A DNA stretch of 64,000 nucleotides from Sphingopyxis sp. DBS4 (lineage in GTDB: Bacteria; Pseudomonadota; Alphaproteobacteria; Sphingomonadales; Sphingomonadaceae): NCBI RefSeq assembly GCF_024628865.1, contig NZ_CP102386.1:163037-227036 (forward strand), read 5' to 3'. The position numbers and the translations under genes are program-made. The notes below the pieces were generated by a model, which had not been told where the DNA came from, did not search any database, and saw only the letters and a program-made list of their open reading frames with translations. The number at the start of each line of letters is the position of its first letter. The stretch's first letter is position 1. Shown in pieces: positions 46,221 to 55,160 of this stretch.

Positions 46221-47686
46221 TGGGACGGGATCGCCGCAGCGGCCTTATGCGCCGCGCACTTCGCTCGACGGCAGGATGGATTGGCATGCTCGCCGCGGCC
46301 AATCTCGCCTTTATCGGCACGGCGCAAGCCGATGTCGCATCCGAGATGAACAACTTCTTCTCCGACGCCGGGGGAGCAGCCAATGTTACCGGGCCATCGG
46401 CGTTCCAGGGGCAGTCGGCTGGCTACTATTCGCTCGGCAATGTCTGGACGCGCTTTCCGCAGAAGAGCGTCCAGCCCTTCAATCTTCAGCTTCCCAGCGC
46501 ACGCGCCGGTTGCGGCGGGATCGATCTCTTCAGCGGGAGTTTCTCGTTCATCAATGCGAGCGAGATCATTGCGATGCTCAAGGCGACCGCCAACAACGCG
46601 CTTGGCTTCGCCTTCAAGCTCGCGATCGATTCTGTGTCGCCCGAGATTGGCAAGGTCATGGACGAGTTCAGCCAGAAGGCGCAGCTCCTGAACCAGATGA
46701 ATATCTCGAGCTGCGAGACGGCGCAGGCGCTGGTTGGCGGCATCTGGCCGCAGATGGAAACGACCCGCGCGACGATCTGTGAGGCGGTGGGCAACAGCCA
46801 GGGCGTCTTCTCCGACTGGGCGGCCGCGCGCCAGGGCTGCAACAACGGCAACCGGCGGGACGCGACGATCGCGGGCAATACCGACGCGTCGATGAAGGAC
46901 CAGCTGGTTGGCGAACCACACAATTATACCTGGGAAGCCCTCAGAAAATCCGCCAAGTTCGGCGCCTTCGACAAGACTTTCTCGGAATATGTGATGACGC
47001 TTGTCGGCACGGTGGTGACGACGCCGTCGACTGATCCCAGCGTCGGCGGGAAGGTCGTGATGTTCGGGCCGGCGGAGGAAGCGGTGGTCACCGCGCTTCT
47101 CGACGGCACAGCCGATGCGCCGCCGGTCAAGATCCTGCGTTGCAACGACGAGAACTGCTACGACGTCGGCGAGCAGACGCTCTCGGTGCCCGCGTCTTCC
47201 GCGCTGCGGCCGCGGATCGCGACGATGATCCGGTCGATGAGCGACAAGATCCGCTCGGACACGCCGCTCGATGCCGCCGAGAAGCAACTCCTCAATCTCG
47301 CAACCGTGCCGATCTACAAGATTCTTAGCGTGCAGGCCTATGCGCATTACGCGCTGACGCAGGGCGAGATCGAGACGCTCTCCGAGATCGTCGCCGTCGA
47401 CCTTCTATCGGCGATGCTCGACAACATGCTCGACCGGGTCGAGCAGGCGAAAGTCCATTACCAGACCTTCGACCAGGAGACGGCGGCGCAGTGGAAGCAG
47501 CAGATTGCAGCAACACGTGCGAAGTTCAGTCAGCGCGATGTCAGGCTGAACAACAAGCTGCAGGTGACGATGCAGATTATCAATCGCAGCGTCATGCTGG
47601 AATCGACGCTCCAGAATTCGATGTCACCGGGGATGGCCGCTGCGCTGAATTTCTCGCGCGGGCTCAATGCCCAGGGGTTGAACTAG
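46220..47686 (+). CDS. traH: type IV secretion protein TraH
   Basis: 488 residues. A signal peptide (ANLAFIGTAQADV) is followed by MNNFFSDAGGAANVTGPSAF and QGQSAGYYSLGNVWTRFPQ, the conserved TraH start, and LPSARAGCGGIDLFSGSFSF. Helical and coiled segments near the C-terminus fit its role in the outer-membrane pilus assembly group with TraF, U, W and TrbB/C. Confidence 0.95.
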   Translation: MGRDRRSGLMRRALRSTAGWIGMLAAANLAFIGTAQADVASEMNNFFSDAGGAANVTGPSAFQGQSAGYYSLGNVWTRFPQKSVQPFNLQLPSARAGCGGIDLFSGSFSFINASEIIAMLKATANNALGFAFKLAIDSVSPEIGKVMDEFSQKAQLLNQMNISSCETAQALVGGIWPQMETTRATICEAVGNSQGVFSDWAAARQGCNNGNRRDATIAGNTDASMKDQLVGEPHNYTWEALRKSAKFGAFDKTFSEYVMTLVGTVVTTPSTDPSVGGKVVMFGPAEEAVVTALLDGTADAPPVKILRCNDENCYDVGEQTLSVPASSALRPRIATMIRSMSDKIRSDTPLDAAEKQLLNLATVPIYKILSVQAYAHYALTQGEIETLSEIVAVDLLSAMLDNMLDRVEQAKVHYQTFDQETAAQWKQQIAATRAKFSQRDVRLNNKLQVTMQIINRSVMLESTLQNSMSPGMAAALNFSRGLNAQGLN

Positions 47687-47714
47687 GCGGCTGAACTAGA
47701 CGCGGGGCAGGTCA

Positions 47715-50507
47715 ATGCTTGAGGTCTTTACGGTTGGGGGCGGCGAGTATCTCGTAAACATCTTCAACGCGGTCGCAGCCTGGTCGGGGGGAGGGGGCTA
47801 TCGTTCGCTCATCCGCGTCGTCATGGTCATGGGCCTCATCTATTCATTGCTTGTGGTCGCTTTCACGCTGAACTGGAAGGCCTGGATGAACTGGTTCCTC
47901 CAGGCGACGGCAATATACCTGTGCCTGATGGTCCCGACGATCGACATCAAGGTCACCGATCGCATCAACCCGAGCCTCGCGCCGGCGACAGTCGACAATG
48001 TCCCGCTGGGGCTAGGGGTCCTCGCCAGCTTCACGACACAGATCGGTGACTGGCTGACGCGGACGGCCGAGACGGTCTTCGCCATGCCGAGCGAACTCAA
48101 CTATAGCACCAATGGCATGGTCTATGGCGCGCGCCTGTTTGATGCGACGCGCAACTTCATCATCCGTGATGCGGAGTTCTCGACCAATCTCGAAAACCAC
48201 TTCAAGAACTGCCTGTTCGGCGACGTCATGCTCTATCAGAAATCGCTCACCAATCTGGCGACGGCGACCGATCTCTGGACCGCCGTTGGGCCGGGGTCGG
48301 AGGCGCGGTCACAGCAGTGGCTCGAGCGCCAGGGCGACGGGACGGTCAACAGTTTCATCATCACCTGCAGGCAAGCCTATCAGGCGCTGGACGCGCAGTG
48401 GGGGCCGATGATCGAGGCGAACACGCCTCTCTGGGGGAAAGAGGTCTATCCCAAGCTGAGCAACGCTCTGGCGGCGGACAAGCTCAAGCATGACGTGCCC
48501 ATCGTCAGCGCGGCATTCACGGGCTCGGGAGGAGGCTATGCGGAGGTGATGCGCCAGAACACGGCAATCAACGCTTTCATGCAGGCCCGCAATGCGATGT
48601 CGGGCGGGACCGGCGCGGCGTCAATCGACACATTCGCGCAGACCCGCGCCGATATTCAGGCCCGCAACACCTATAATTCGATTGCCCAGCAGGCGATGGC
48701 GTGGGTGCCGATCCTCAATATCGTGCTGACGGTGGTCTTTTTCGCGATGTTTCCGATCGTGTTCCCATTGTTCCTGATGCCGCAGACCGGGATTTCGACG
48801 CTCAAGGGCTATGCGACTGGCTTCTTCTATCTTGCCGCCTGGGGCCCGCTTTACGTCATTCTTCATATGATCTGCATGACGCGGGCGACGTCGGCGGCGA
48901 CGGGCGTTGCCGGCGGCGGCGTGTCGCTCGCGAGCTATGCCGGGATAGGTGCCGTCAACGGCGAGACCGCGACGATCGCCGGTTTCATGCTCATGAGCGT
49001 GCCGTTCCTTGCCGCGGGCCTCGCGCGCGGAGCGATGTCGATCGCCGGACACTCCATGTCCATGCTGGCGCCTGCCCAGAATGCGGCCGAGGCGGCCGCG
49101 CTCGAGCAGACGACCGGAAACTATTCCTATGGAAATGTCAGCTGGGCGAATGCGACGTCGAACATGCGCCAGGCCGATCAGTGGACCACCGCTCCAACAT
49201 ACATGGGCGGTGGGGCGAGCTTCGGTTGGCGTCAGGACAATGGTGCGATGGTGACGGGCTTCGGCAATGGGCAAGAGGTCTATGATACATCCGCGGCGAT
49301 TTCGCGGCTTGCTTTCACGCCGACCATGACATCTGGATCGGTGGCTGAATGGCGCGAGATGGCCAGCGAGGCCCATCGTCAGGCGCGCGCTTATGAAAAT
49401 GCGGCCAACGAGGTCCTGACGGCGACCCATGCCAACCGCAGCGCGTTCGGCACCTCGACCGAACACAGCCGAGGGTGGGATTCGAGCAGCGGCAGCCAGG
49501 CAAATAGCTCAGTCGAGCAGTTCGATCGGCGCACGGGGAGCAGCTCGCAGGGTATCGAGGAACGTTCGACGATTTCCCAGAGCGAGCGGGTGTCGGGACG
49601 ACACGACCGGCAAGCCCAGATTTCCGATCAGGTCAGCGGGACCATCGGCGCGGGCGCCGGCGGGCGCGGCAAAGGCGGAGGAGGTGGTAGAGGGCTACCA
49701 GGCATTAGCGGCAGTGTTTCCAAGTCGGGTAGTCAGATGGACACCATGAACTGGACCACCGATGATTCCCGGAGCAGCGAGAACGGGAATACATCGTCGA
49801 GTGGTGTCCGGGACGAGCATGCGAATGGAATGGGTGCCTCGATGTCGGAGGGCACCTATGTGCGCAGCGGCGTCTTCGCTCGGGCGGCGACGACGGACTC
49901 TTCTTCGATGAGCACCGAGGATTCGCTGGCACTCGCCAAATCCTATTCGGAAACCGCGCGCCGGCTTGATGAGTTGTCGCAGCAGCTCTCGCGGGATGCG
50001 AGCTATGCCGAGACGCACGGCATGCAATTGAGCGAGAATCTGAGCCAGGATCTCGCTCAATGGTACCGCCAGCAGCAGGTCGCGAACCCTGGGCTTGACG
50101 CGCCCGAGTTGTGGGCGACCGATCTGACGGCTCAGCAGCGGGCGGTCCGGCAGGAGATGATCACGCGCTGGATGGCGGACAAGCAGGCCTCGATCCGGGG
50201 CGAGATTGAAGGGCGGTTGCAGGCTCCCGATCTGGTCGATGTACACCGCCCCTCGGTCGACAGTGCGGCCGATGTGCGCGCGGCGTATCGGCCGCGGGGC
50301 CTGGGCGGCCTGCCTGCGGGGCCGGGAAAGGGGCAACCCTCAGAAGCGGCGGAGATCATCGACGCGGGCAAGGCAGAACTCGTAGGCACACGCGCCGCTG
50401 CGCAGACCATGCGTGGGCAGCGCGTCCAGGGTGCGGCCGAGGTGCAGGGCGAAGTGAGCCGCGGCCGGGATCACGGTTTTTTCCATGATCCCAAGCTACG
50501 CGAATGA
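47715..50507 (+). CDS. traG: type IV secretion protein TraG
   Basis: 930 residues. The N-terminal half is the membrane TraG_N region, with FTVGGGEYLVNIFNAVAAWS at the start and helices near 35-75, 330-420 and 430-450, for pilus assembly. The C-terminal half is a long Ser/Gly/Gln-rich periplasmic tail for mating-pair stabilisation and entry exclusion. It is the last gene of the transfer operon. Confidence 0.93.
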   Translation: MLEVFTVGGGEYLVNIFNAVAAWSGGGGYRSLIRVVMVMGLIYSLLVVAFTLNWKAWMNWFLQATAIYLCLMVPTIDIKVTDRINPSLAPATVDNVPLGLGVLASFTTQIGDWLTRTAETVFAMPSELNYSTNGMVYGARLFDATRNFIIRDAEFSTNLENHFKNCLFGDVMLYQKSLTNLATATDLWTAVGPGSEARSQQWLERQGDGTVNSFIITCRQAYQALDAQWGPMIEANTPLWGKEVYPKLSNALAADKLKHDVPIVSAAFTGSGGGYAEVMRQNTAINAFMQARNAMSGGTGAASIDTFAQTRADIQARNTYNSIAQQAMAWVPILNIVLTVVFFAMFPIVFPLFLMPQTGISTLKGYATGFFYLAAWGPLYVILHMICMTRATSAATGVAGGGVSLASYAGIGAVNGETATIAGFMLMSVPFLAAGLARGAMSIAGHSMSMLAPAQNAAEAAALEQTTGNYSYGNVSWANATSNMRQADQWTTAPTYMGGGASFGWRQDNGAMVTGFGNGQEVYDTSAAISRLAFTPTMTSGSVAEWREMASEAHRQARAYENAANEVLTATHANRSAFGTSTEHSRGWDSSSGSQANSSVEQFDRRTGSSSQGIEERSTISQSERVSGRHDRQAQISDQVSGTIGAGAGGRGKGGGGGRGLPGISGSVSKSGSQMDTMNWTTDDSRSSENGNTSSSGVRDEHANGMGASMSEGTYVRSGVFARAATTDSSSMSTEDSLALAKSYSETARRLDELSQQLSRDASYAETHGMQLSENLSQDLAQWYRQQQVANPGLDAPELWATDLTAQQRAVRQEMITRWMADKQASIRGEIEGRLQAPDLVDVHRPSVDSAADVRAAYRPRGLGGLPAGPGKGQPSEAAEIIDAGKAELVGTRAAAQTMRGQRVQGAAEVQGEVSRGRDHGFFHDPKLRE

Positions 50508-50513
50508 TATTGC

Positions 50514-50723
50514 TCAGATGAACAGGAAGAAATAGCCGATAAAGCCCGCCATCAGAAGATAGGCCAAGGCATAGCCAATTCTGCTACCGAGAGTTGGATT
50601 ACCCTCATCATCGGTAATCATCTCGATATCGGGGAATTCTTCCTCGACATGCGTACAATTCGGCGTACCCGAAGCCTTCGTACGATTGTACGTTTCGACA
50701 TCGAATTTTACGAAGGTGACCAT
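50514..50723 (-). CDS. small membrane protein, hypothetical
   Basis: 69 residues with a soluble N-terminal part containing one cysteine (GTPNCTHVEEEFPDIEMITD) and one clear C-terminal helix (IGYALAYLLMAGFIGYFFLF). The stop lies six bases from the traG stop, convergent. No good ribosome site is visible. Candidates are an entry-exclusion or immunity-like protein because of the position after traG, but that is only a guess. Confidence 0.45.
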   Translation of the reverse strand: MVTFVKFDVETYNRTKASGTPNCTHVEEEFPDIEMITDDEGNPTLGSRIGYALAYLLMAGFIGYFFLFI

Positions 50724-50856
50724 GGCATTGATATATCTATCACAACCTCTGCCGCCTCACAACCGAGCCCGCTGGTTCCGGGCGGACTTCGCGTCATCGA
50801 TCGGCGTCGAGATGGTCATCGGGAACGGCGAGAATATCCCCATCGGGTATCCATGA
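50722..50856 (+). CDS. possible 44-residue peptide upstream of fic
   Basis: ATG at 50722 with GAAGGTGACC before it. The product (MALIYLSQPLPPHNRARWF, then RADFASSIGVEMVIGNGENI) reads like real protein and ends in the first copy of the 10-bp repeat near fic. No family is recognised. It could be a leader peptide, a small antitoxin-like partner or a remnant. Confidence 0.3.
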   Translation: MALIYLSQPLPPHNRARWFRADFASSIGVEMVIGNGENIPIGYP

Positions 50857-50927
50857 TCGATAACGAGCGCTTTCATAAATCAGAAATGGCGCATAAAATG
50901 ATCGATAGAAAGGCGTTTATCGATCAT
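50853..50927. promoter_or_regulatory. repeated 10-bp element ATGATCGATA around the fic start
   Basis: ATGATCGATA occurs at 50853-50862 and again at 50898-50907. The second copy pairs perfectly with TATCGATCAT at 50918-50927, ten bases further on. The inverted pair encloses the fic ribosome-binding region and reaches the start codon at 50926. This is a strong candidate operator for autoregulation. Confidence 0.6.
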
Positions 50928-52089
50928 GCTCTGGAACTGGCAGCTCTCCGATTGGACCCAATTCACCTTCGATGAGGCCCGGTTGCGCGATGCGGAGACG
51001 CGGTTCCTCAAGGGTGCCGGTGTCGTCGTCGGATCGATGCATCACCTTGATGGGGAAGCCCGTCATGGGATCGTGGTTGAGCTGATCTCGCAGGAAATGG
51101 TCGACAGTTCGGCCATTGAGGGCGAGATTTTGGATCGTATCAGCGTCCAATCCTCCATCGCGCGCCAGCTCGGCTTTGCGGCGGACAAGCGGCGGTCCAA
51201 CCCGGCTGAGGCTGGGGCAGCCGAACTGATGGCGGACCTCTATCGGCGCTATGCGGAGCCGCTGACCAACCGGCTTCTGTTCGACTGGCACAAAATGCTG
51301 ATGAACGGGCGACGCGATCTGGCCGGCATCGGCAGTTATCGGACCCATGCTGATCCGATGCAGATTGTGTCGGGCGCGCTGCATGCGCCGCGCATTCATT
51401 TCGAGGCGCCGCCGTCCGACCGGGTGTCGGACGAGATGGCGCGGTTCATCGCCTGGTTCAACGATAGCTCGCCTCAGGGCAGCAAACCCTTGGCGGCGAT
51501 CACACGTGCAGCGATCGCCCATCTCTGGTTCGAGACGATCCACCCCTTCGAAGATGGCAACGGCCGGCTTGGACGCGCCCTTGCGGAAAAGTCGCTGGCG
51601 CAAAGCCTGGAGGCACCGACGCTCACCGCGCTGGCGGCCACCATCAACCGCCACAAGAAAGCCTATTATACCCAGCTGCATCGGGCCAGCCAGACCAACC
51701 GGATTGACGCCTGGATGGTGTGGTTTGCCGACATCGTGCTGGAGGCGCAGGGGCGTACGATAGAGAGCATCCGGTTCCTCATTGGGAAGACCCGCCTGCT
51801 TGATCGTCTGCGCGGCAGGATCAATGCGCGCCAGGAAAAGGCGCTGATCCGCATGATGGCGGAAGGGCCGGATGGCTTCGTCGGGGGACTCAGCGCCCAT
51901 AATTATCGAACGATCACCGAAGCTGCCTCGGCGACGGCGACGCGTGATCTGGCGGAGTTGGTCGAACTGGGCGCGCTGGAGCGGGTCGGCGAGCGACGCT
52001 ACACGCGCTACCATTTGACAATAGCCAACAGAAAAAAAGACGTCGACAGCACGGACGGGTATGGCACCCGATCCTTACAATCCGGGTGA
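50926..52089 (+). CDS. Fic-family protein, class II (N-terminal inhibitory helix)
   Basis: 387 residues; Fic proteins transfer AMP from ATP to target hydroxyls. The active loop HPFEDGNGRLGR starts at His206. An inhibitory motif S-x3-E-G (SSAIEG, Ser61, Glu65, Gly66) lies upstream of the core, defining class II auto-inhibited Fic. A C-terminal winged helix-like region (FVGGLSAHNYRTITEAASAT, RDLAELVELGALERVGERRY) may bind DNA. It lies just after the transfer operon in the same direction. A few genes of this type act as toxins or stress switches; the target is unknown. Confidence 0.92.
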   Translation: MLWNWQLSDWTQFTFDEARLRDAETRFLKGAGVVVGSMHHLDGEARHGIVVELISQEMVDSSAIEGEILDRISVQSSIARQLGFAADKRRSNPAEAGAAELMADLYRRYAEPLTNRLLFDWHKMLMNGRRDLAGIGSYRTHADPMQIVSGALHAPRIHFEAPPSDRVSDEMARFIAWFNDSSPQGSKPLAAITRAAIAHLWFETIHPFEDGNGRLGRALAEKSLAQSLEAPTLTALAATINRHKKAYYTQLHRASQTNRIDAWMVWFADIVLEAQGRTIESIRFLIGKTRLLDRLRGRINARQEKALIRMMAEGPDGFVGGLSAHNYRTITEAASATATRDLAELVELGALERVGERRYTRYHLTIANRKKDVDSTDGYGTRSLQSG

Positions 52090-52321
52090 GGCCGGCGCCG
52101 GTTGAAGGTCAGGGCAGGGTCTTCCCGAGCCAGTCGATGAAGGTGCCATCTTCCCAGTTCGCCAAGGTCACCAGGAAATCGATTGGCGGGAGACTGACGG
52201 CGGAATGGCCGGACCGTTCATCGCCGGCGACCCCCAGGTGAATTTCACGGGTTGGTCTGCCTTGGAAAAACTGGTCCAATTCTAGAGAGAGCCCATTGTG
52301 GCGAGAGAATTGGAGAAAGTT

Positions 52322-52600
52322 ATGGGACGTCAACGTTTTACGCCGGAACAGATCATCGCGAAGCTGCGTGAGGCGGATGTGCTGGTCGGGCGGGGATCGA
52401 CAGCGATCGAGGCTTGCCGGCAGATCGGGATATCGGAGCAGACGCTGTATCGGTGGCGCAAGGAATATGGCGGCTTGAAGGTCGATCAGGCGCGGCGGAT
52501 GAAGGATTTGGAGCGAGAGAACGCGCGGTTGAAGCGGCTTGTCGCGGACCTCGCGTTGGACAAGGCGATCCTGCAAGAGGCGTCGAAGCTGACTTTTTAA
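52322..52600 (+). CDS. IS3-family transposase OrfA
   Basis: 92 residues: a helix-turn-helix (QRFTPEQIIAKLREADVLVG to IGISEQTLYRWRKEYGG) and a leucine zipper (RMKDLERENARLKRLVADLA). The ATG at 52322 has GGAG six bases upstream, better than the GTG at 52298. It ends in ACT TTT TAA at a run of five T, the likely -1 frameshift site that makes the OrfAB transposase. Confidence 0.9.
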   Translation: MGRQRFTPEQIIAKLREADVLVGRGSTAIEACRQIGISEQTLYRWRKEYGGLKVDQARRMKDLERENARLKRLVADLALDKAILQEASKLTF

Positions 52601-53493
52601 GCCCCTCCCGCCGCCGCGAAGCGATCGAGCAGGTCCGTCGTGCGTTGCCGGTATCGGAACGACGGACCTGCCGCGTACTCGGCCAGCATCGCTCGACGCA
52701 GCGACATCCCCCGAAGGATGATGCCGACGAACGGCGCCTGACGGCCGACATCATCGTGCTGGCGAAGGATTATGGCCGTTACGGCTATCGCCGTATCCAT
52801 GCGCTGCTCGGACATGCTGGCTGGCAGGTCAGCCTGTCGGTGGTCGAGCGCATCTGGCGGCGGGAGGGTTTAAAGGTGCCGAAGAAACAACCGAAGCGGC
52901 GCCGGCTCTGGCTTGGTGACGGGTCGTGCATCCGGCTGCGCCCGTTTCATCGCGGGCATGTGTGGTCCTATGACTTCGTCGAGGATCAGACGCACAACGG
53001 AAGGAAGTTCCGGATGCTCAACATCATCGACGAATACAGTCGCGAGTGCCTGGCAATGGTGCCGCTGCGGCGGTTCCGTTCGAACGATGTCATCGACGTG
53101 CTCGCCGATCTGTTCATCGAACATGGCCCGCCCGAGTATATCAGGTCCGATAACGGCCCCGAGTTCGTCGCCCATGCGGTGCGCGAATGGCTCGGCCGGC
53201 TTGGCGTCACGACCCTCTATATCGAGCCCGGCAGTCCGTGGGAGAATGGCTATATCGAGAGCTTCAATGCCCGCCTGCGGGACGAACTGCTCAACGGCGA
53301 AATCTTCTACAGCCTCGAGGAAGTCCGTTGCGTCACCGGCTGGTGGCGGGAGCACTACAATCGCGTCCGGCCTCATAGCAGCCTTGGGTACCGCCCACCG
53401 GCTCCGGAAACGATCAAGATGCCAGCCTGGCCGCTCGGCTCCGCTGCGCTCCGCCTCCCGCCCAGGCTGGCATCGGAGGCGATCTTCAACTAA
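52597..53493 (+). CDS. IS3-family transposase OrfB (made by -1 frameshift from OrfA)
   Basis: About 298 residues in the -1 frame relative to orfA, with no independent start needed if the T5 run slips. The rve integrase core shows the DDE residues in SYDFVEDQ, YIRSDNGPEF and WENGYIESFNARLRDE. The C-terminus lies in a strong inverted repeat (TGCCAGCCTGG and its complement near 53422-53472). Confidence 0.92.
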   Translation, partial: LSPSRRREAIEQVRRALPVSERRTCRVLGQHRSTQRHPPKDDADERRLTADIIVLAKDYGRYGYRRIHALLGHAGWQVSLSVVERIWRREGLKVPKKQPKRRRLWLGDGSCIRLRPFHRGHVWSYDFVEDQTHNGRKFRMLNIIDEYSRECLAMVPLRRFRSNDVIDVLADLFIEHGPPEYIRSDNGPEFVAHAVREWLGRLGVTTLYIEPGSPWENGYIESFNARLRDELLNGEIFYSLEEVRCVTGWWREHYNRVRPHSSLGYRPPAPETIKMPAWPLGSAALRLPPRLASEAIFN

Positions 53494-54356
53494 CTATGCA
53501 ACCGGACCAGTCATCGCGGGCAGCCCAGGGTCGCACGGCCCGGCAAGGAGAGGCTCAGCGTAAGCCGTGTCGGCCCCGTGCGGGAAAACGGTAATTCGCG
53601 CCGGATCGCACATTCGGCGCCATGTGCGTCAAGCGCCACCTGGAGGTGCTCGAGCGCACGGAGCACGTCACGGTCAAGGCTTGCGGAGACGGGAACGAAG
53701 CGGCGGGCATGGTAGATTGGCATTGCACAGGCTGTGACGGCGTGTGCTCGGCCGTCAGCGGCGGCCTCGCACCGGATGAGGGCCAGAAACGAGCCGCCGG
53801 CCGCTTCATGGGCTATTTCGATACCATCCCGGACGCGGAGAGGCTGCCTTTGCGGCAAATAGAGCAGGGGTGACCGGGCATCGACCGCGTAGAGTAGCAA
53901 AAAGCCTGGGATCGGGTGTCGGGGACGGCTGCGGCGGATCAGCGTGGACGCGACTTCGCCGGACTGGAGGGGGGCGGCGTGAGTCCAGAGATGGTCGGCC
54001 AGGCTCATGCCGGGGATCACCTCTAAATCCTGGGCGGCTATGAGCAGCGCGTCGAGCGCGTCCGTTATGGACGGATGGTCGGGAGCAGCGGCGGGCGCCG
54101 GAATGATGTGCCGGTCGGCGGCGCAAATCAGACATTCGAGCAGTGCAGCGAGGTCGTTTGCGGCGGAAAAATTGTCCGCTCCGGATAGTGGAGGAATGCC
54201 ATGGTCCATAGACAGGGAGAATGATCGGCGGCGAGCCCCCGACGCTGGTGGACCCGTCCCGTTCATATTCATTGCCAATCTTCCCCGGAGGACTTGAGCC
54301 CGGGGCACAGGCCGCGAGAGGCAGCCGTTCTGTTCACACGATACGCTGGAACGCGG

Positions 54357-54683
54357 TCATTGCTCGCTGCGGGCGCATGCGATGCAAAGCGCCGCCTCGG
54401 GCCGAACCGCGAGGCGCGCGGCTGCGATGGCGCCGCCGCAGCGGACGCATTCGCCATAAGTGCCTCGCTCGATCCTTTCGAGAGCGCGGCTCACGGATGC
54501 GATCTGGCGGTCGATGAGAGCAGCCTGACCCTCGAGCGCGGCATCGTCTTCCATTTCCACCGCCTGCTCGGAAAAATCGGCATTCAGCGGTTCCGCGAGG
54601 TCAGTTTCGACCCGGGCCTGTCTGCCGCGAAGCTCGACGAGTTGCTCTTCAAGCTGGGTCTTGATGGCGGCGGTATCGGTCAT
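54357..54683 (-). CDS. DksA/TraR-family zinc-finger protein
   Basis: 108 residues: an N-terminal coiled coil (IKTQLEEQLVELRGRQARVE) with an acidic tip, then the zinc finger ERGTYGECVRCGGAI to ALCIACA with two CxxC pairs. These proteins bind RNA polymerase through the secondary channel. AAGGAA precedes the ATG. It lies upstream of the split DUF1173-like gene on the same strand. TraR-type proteins are common on conjugative elements. Confidence 0.9.
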   Translation of the reverse strand: MTDTAAIKTQLEEQLVELRGRQARVETDLAEPLNADFSEQAVEMEDDAALEGQAALIDRQIASVSRALERIERGTYGECVRCGGAIAAARLAVRPEAALCIACARSEQ

Positions 54684-54756
54684 TCGGTCATTCCTTCACA
54701 CGTGCATGCCGTCTGTCGAGGGCCGGGCCAAGGCCGCGATCGCATCGGGCAGGCGT

Positions 54757-54993
54757 TCAGAGGGCCTGCTTCAGGCGCTGATAGGCGGCGCGCAGTTCAT
54801 TGCCGAGGCTTAGCAGGGCTGCCTTGATACCCTCGCCGCTCTTGTGAAGACCAGCCTCCGCGACGAAGTGATTCCACTTGGCCTCGATTTCTTCCCATTC
54901 CTGCTTTGTTTCCATGGTCCCGAGGTGGACCTGAACCCTGGCTTCGTCCCTGAGCTTGGCGAGATCCGCCTTCAGGTCATCAAGTGCACTCAT
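54757..54993 (-). CDS. small coiled-coil protein, hypothetical
   Basis: 78 residues, highly charged and helical (ALDDLKADLAKLRDEARVQV, TKQEWEEIEAKWNHFVAEAG, LLSLGNELRAAYQRLKQAL). AGGAG precedes the ATG at 54993. I believe similar short proteins occur elsewhere in proteobacteria, but no function is known to me. Probably an operon with the DksA-type gene. Confidence 0.7.
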   Translation of the reverse strand: MSALDDLKADLAKLRDEARVQVHLGTMETKQEWEEIEAKWNHFVAEAGLHKSGEGIKAALLSLGNELRAAYQRLKQAL

Positions 54994-55160
54994 GTCGTTT
55001 CTCCTGGGCCCGCAAAGCGACGCAGCCTATTTCACTATCGAACAAGGACAATGGACGCGCTACGTAATGCCCCGGATACAGGTGGCCACCAGTTCTGCCC
55101 CCTGCCTGTTCACCCGATGCGTGCCTGCTGCCCAATCGTCGATCCGGCTCGGGAAAGTGC

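Larger units (their letters stand above)
52253..53527 (+). mobile_element. IS3-family (IS407-like) element, copy 2, intact, 1275 bp
   Basis: Imperfect terminal repeats start TGGTCTGCC (52253) and TGGGCTGCC in reverse (ending 53527); both share ACTGGTCC further in. A 4-bp target duplication GGGT (52249-52252 and 53528-53531) fits the IS407 group. It contains orfA and orfB with a frameshift site. It splits a DUF1173-like gene. It is identical in protein to copy 1 at 19663-23580 and inverted to it. Confidence 0.95.
52109..54272 (-). pseudogene. DUF1173-like paralogue split by IS407-like copy 2
   Basis: The 5' part (54272-53528) and 3' part (52252-52109) join in frame when the element and one GGGT are removed, giving a 294-residue protein. 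The middle region matches the gene at 27470 (VIPGMSLADHLWTHAAPLQS, FLALIRC, ARRFVPVSASLDRDVLRALE). The metal-binding-like N-terminal region of that paralogue is missing, and the C-terminus (FLVTLANWEDGTFIDWLGK) differs. The start at 54272 has GGGGAAG upstream. Confidence 0.85.

Noticed and set aside
50649..50975. 108-codon plus-strand frame before fic
   Set aside because: It overlaps the minus-strand small membrane gene and the fic start, and has the composition of non-coding sequence; only the 44-codon frame at 50722 looks protein-like.
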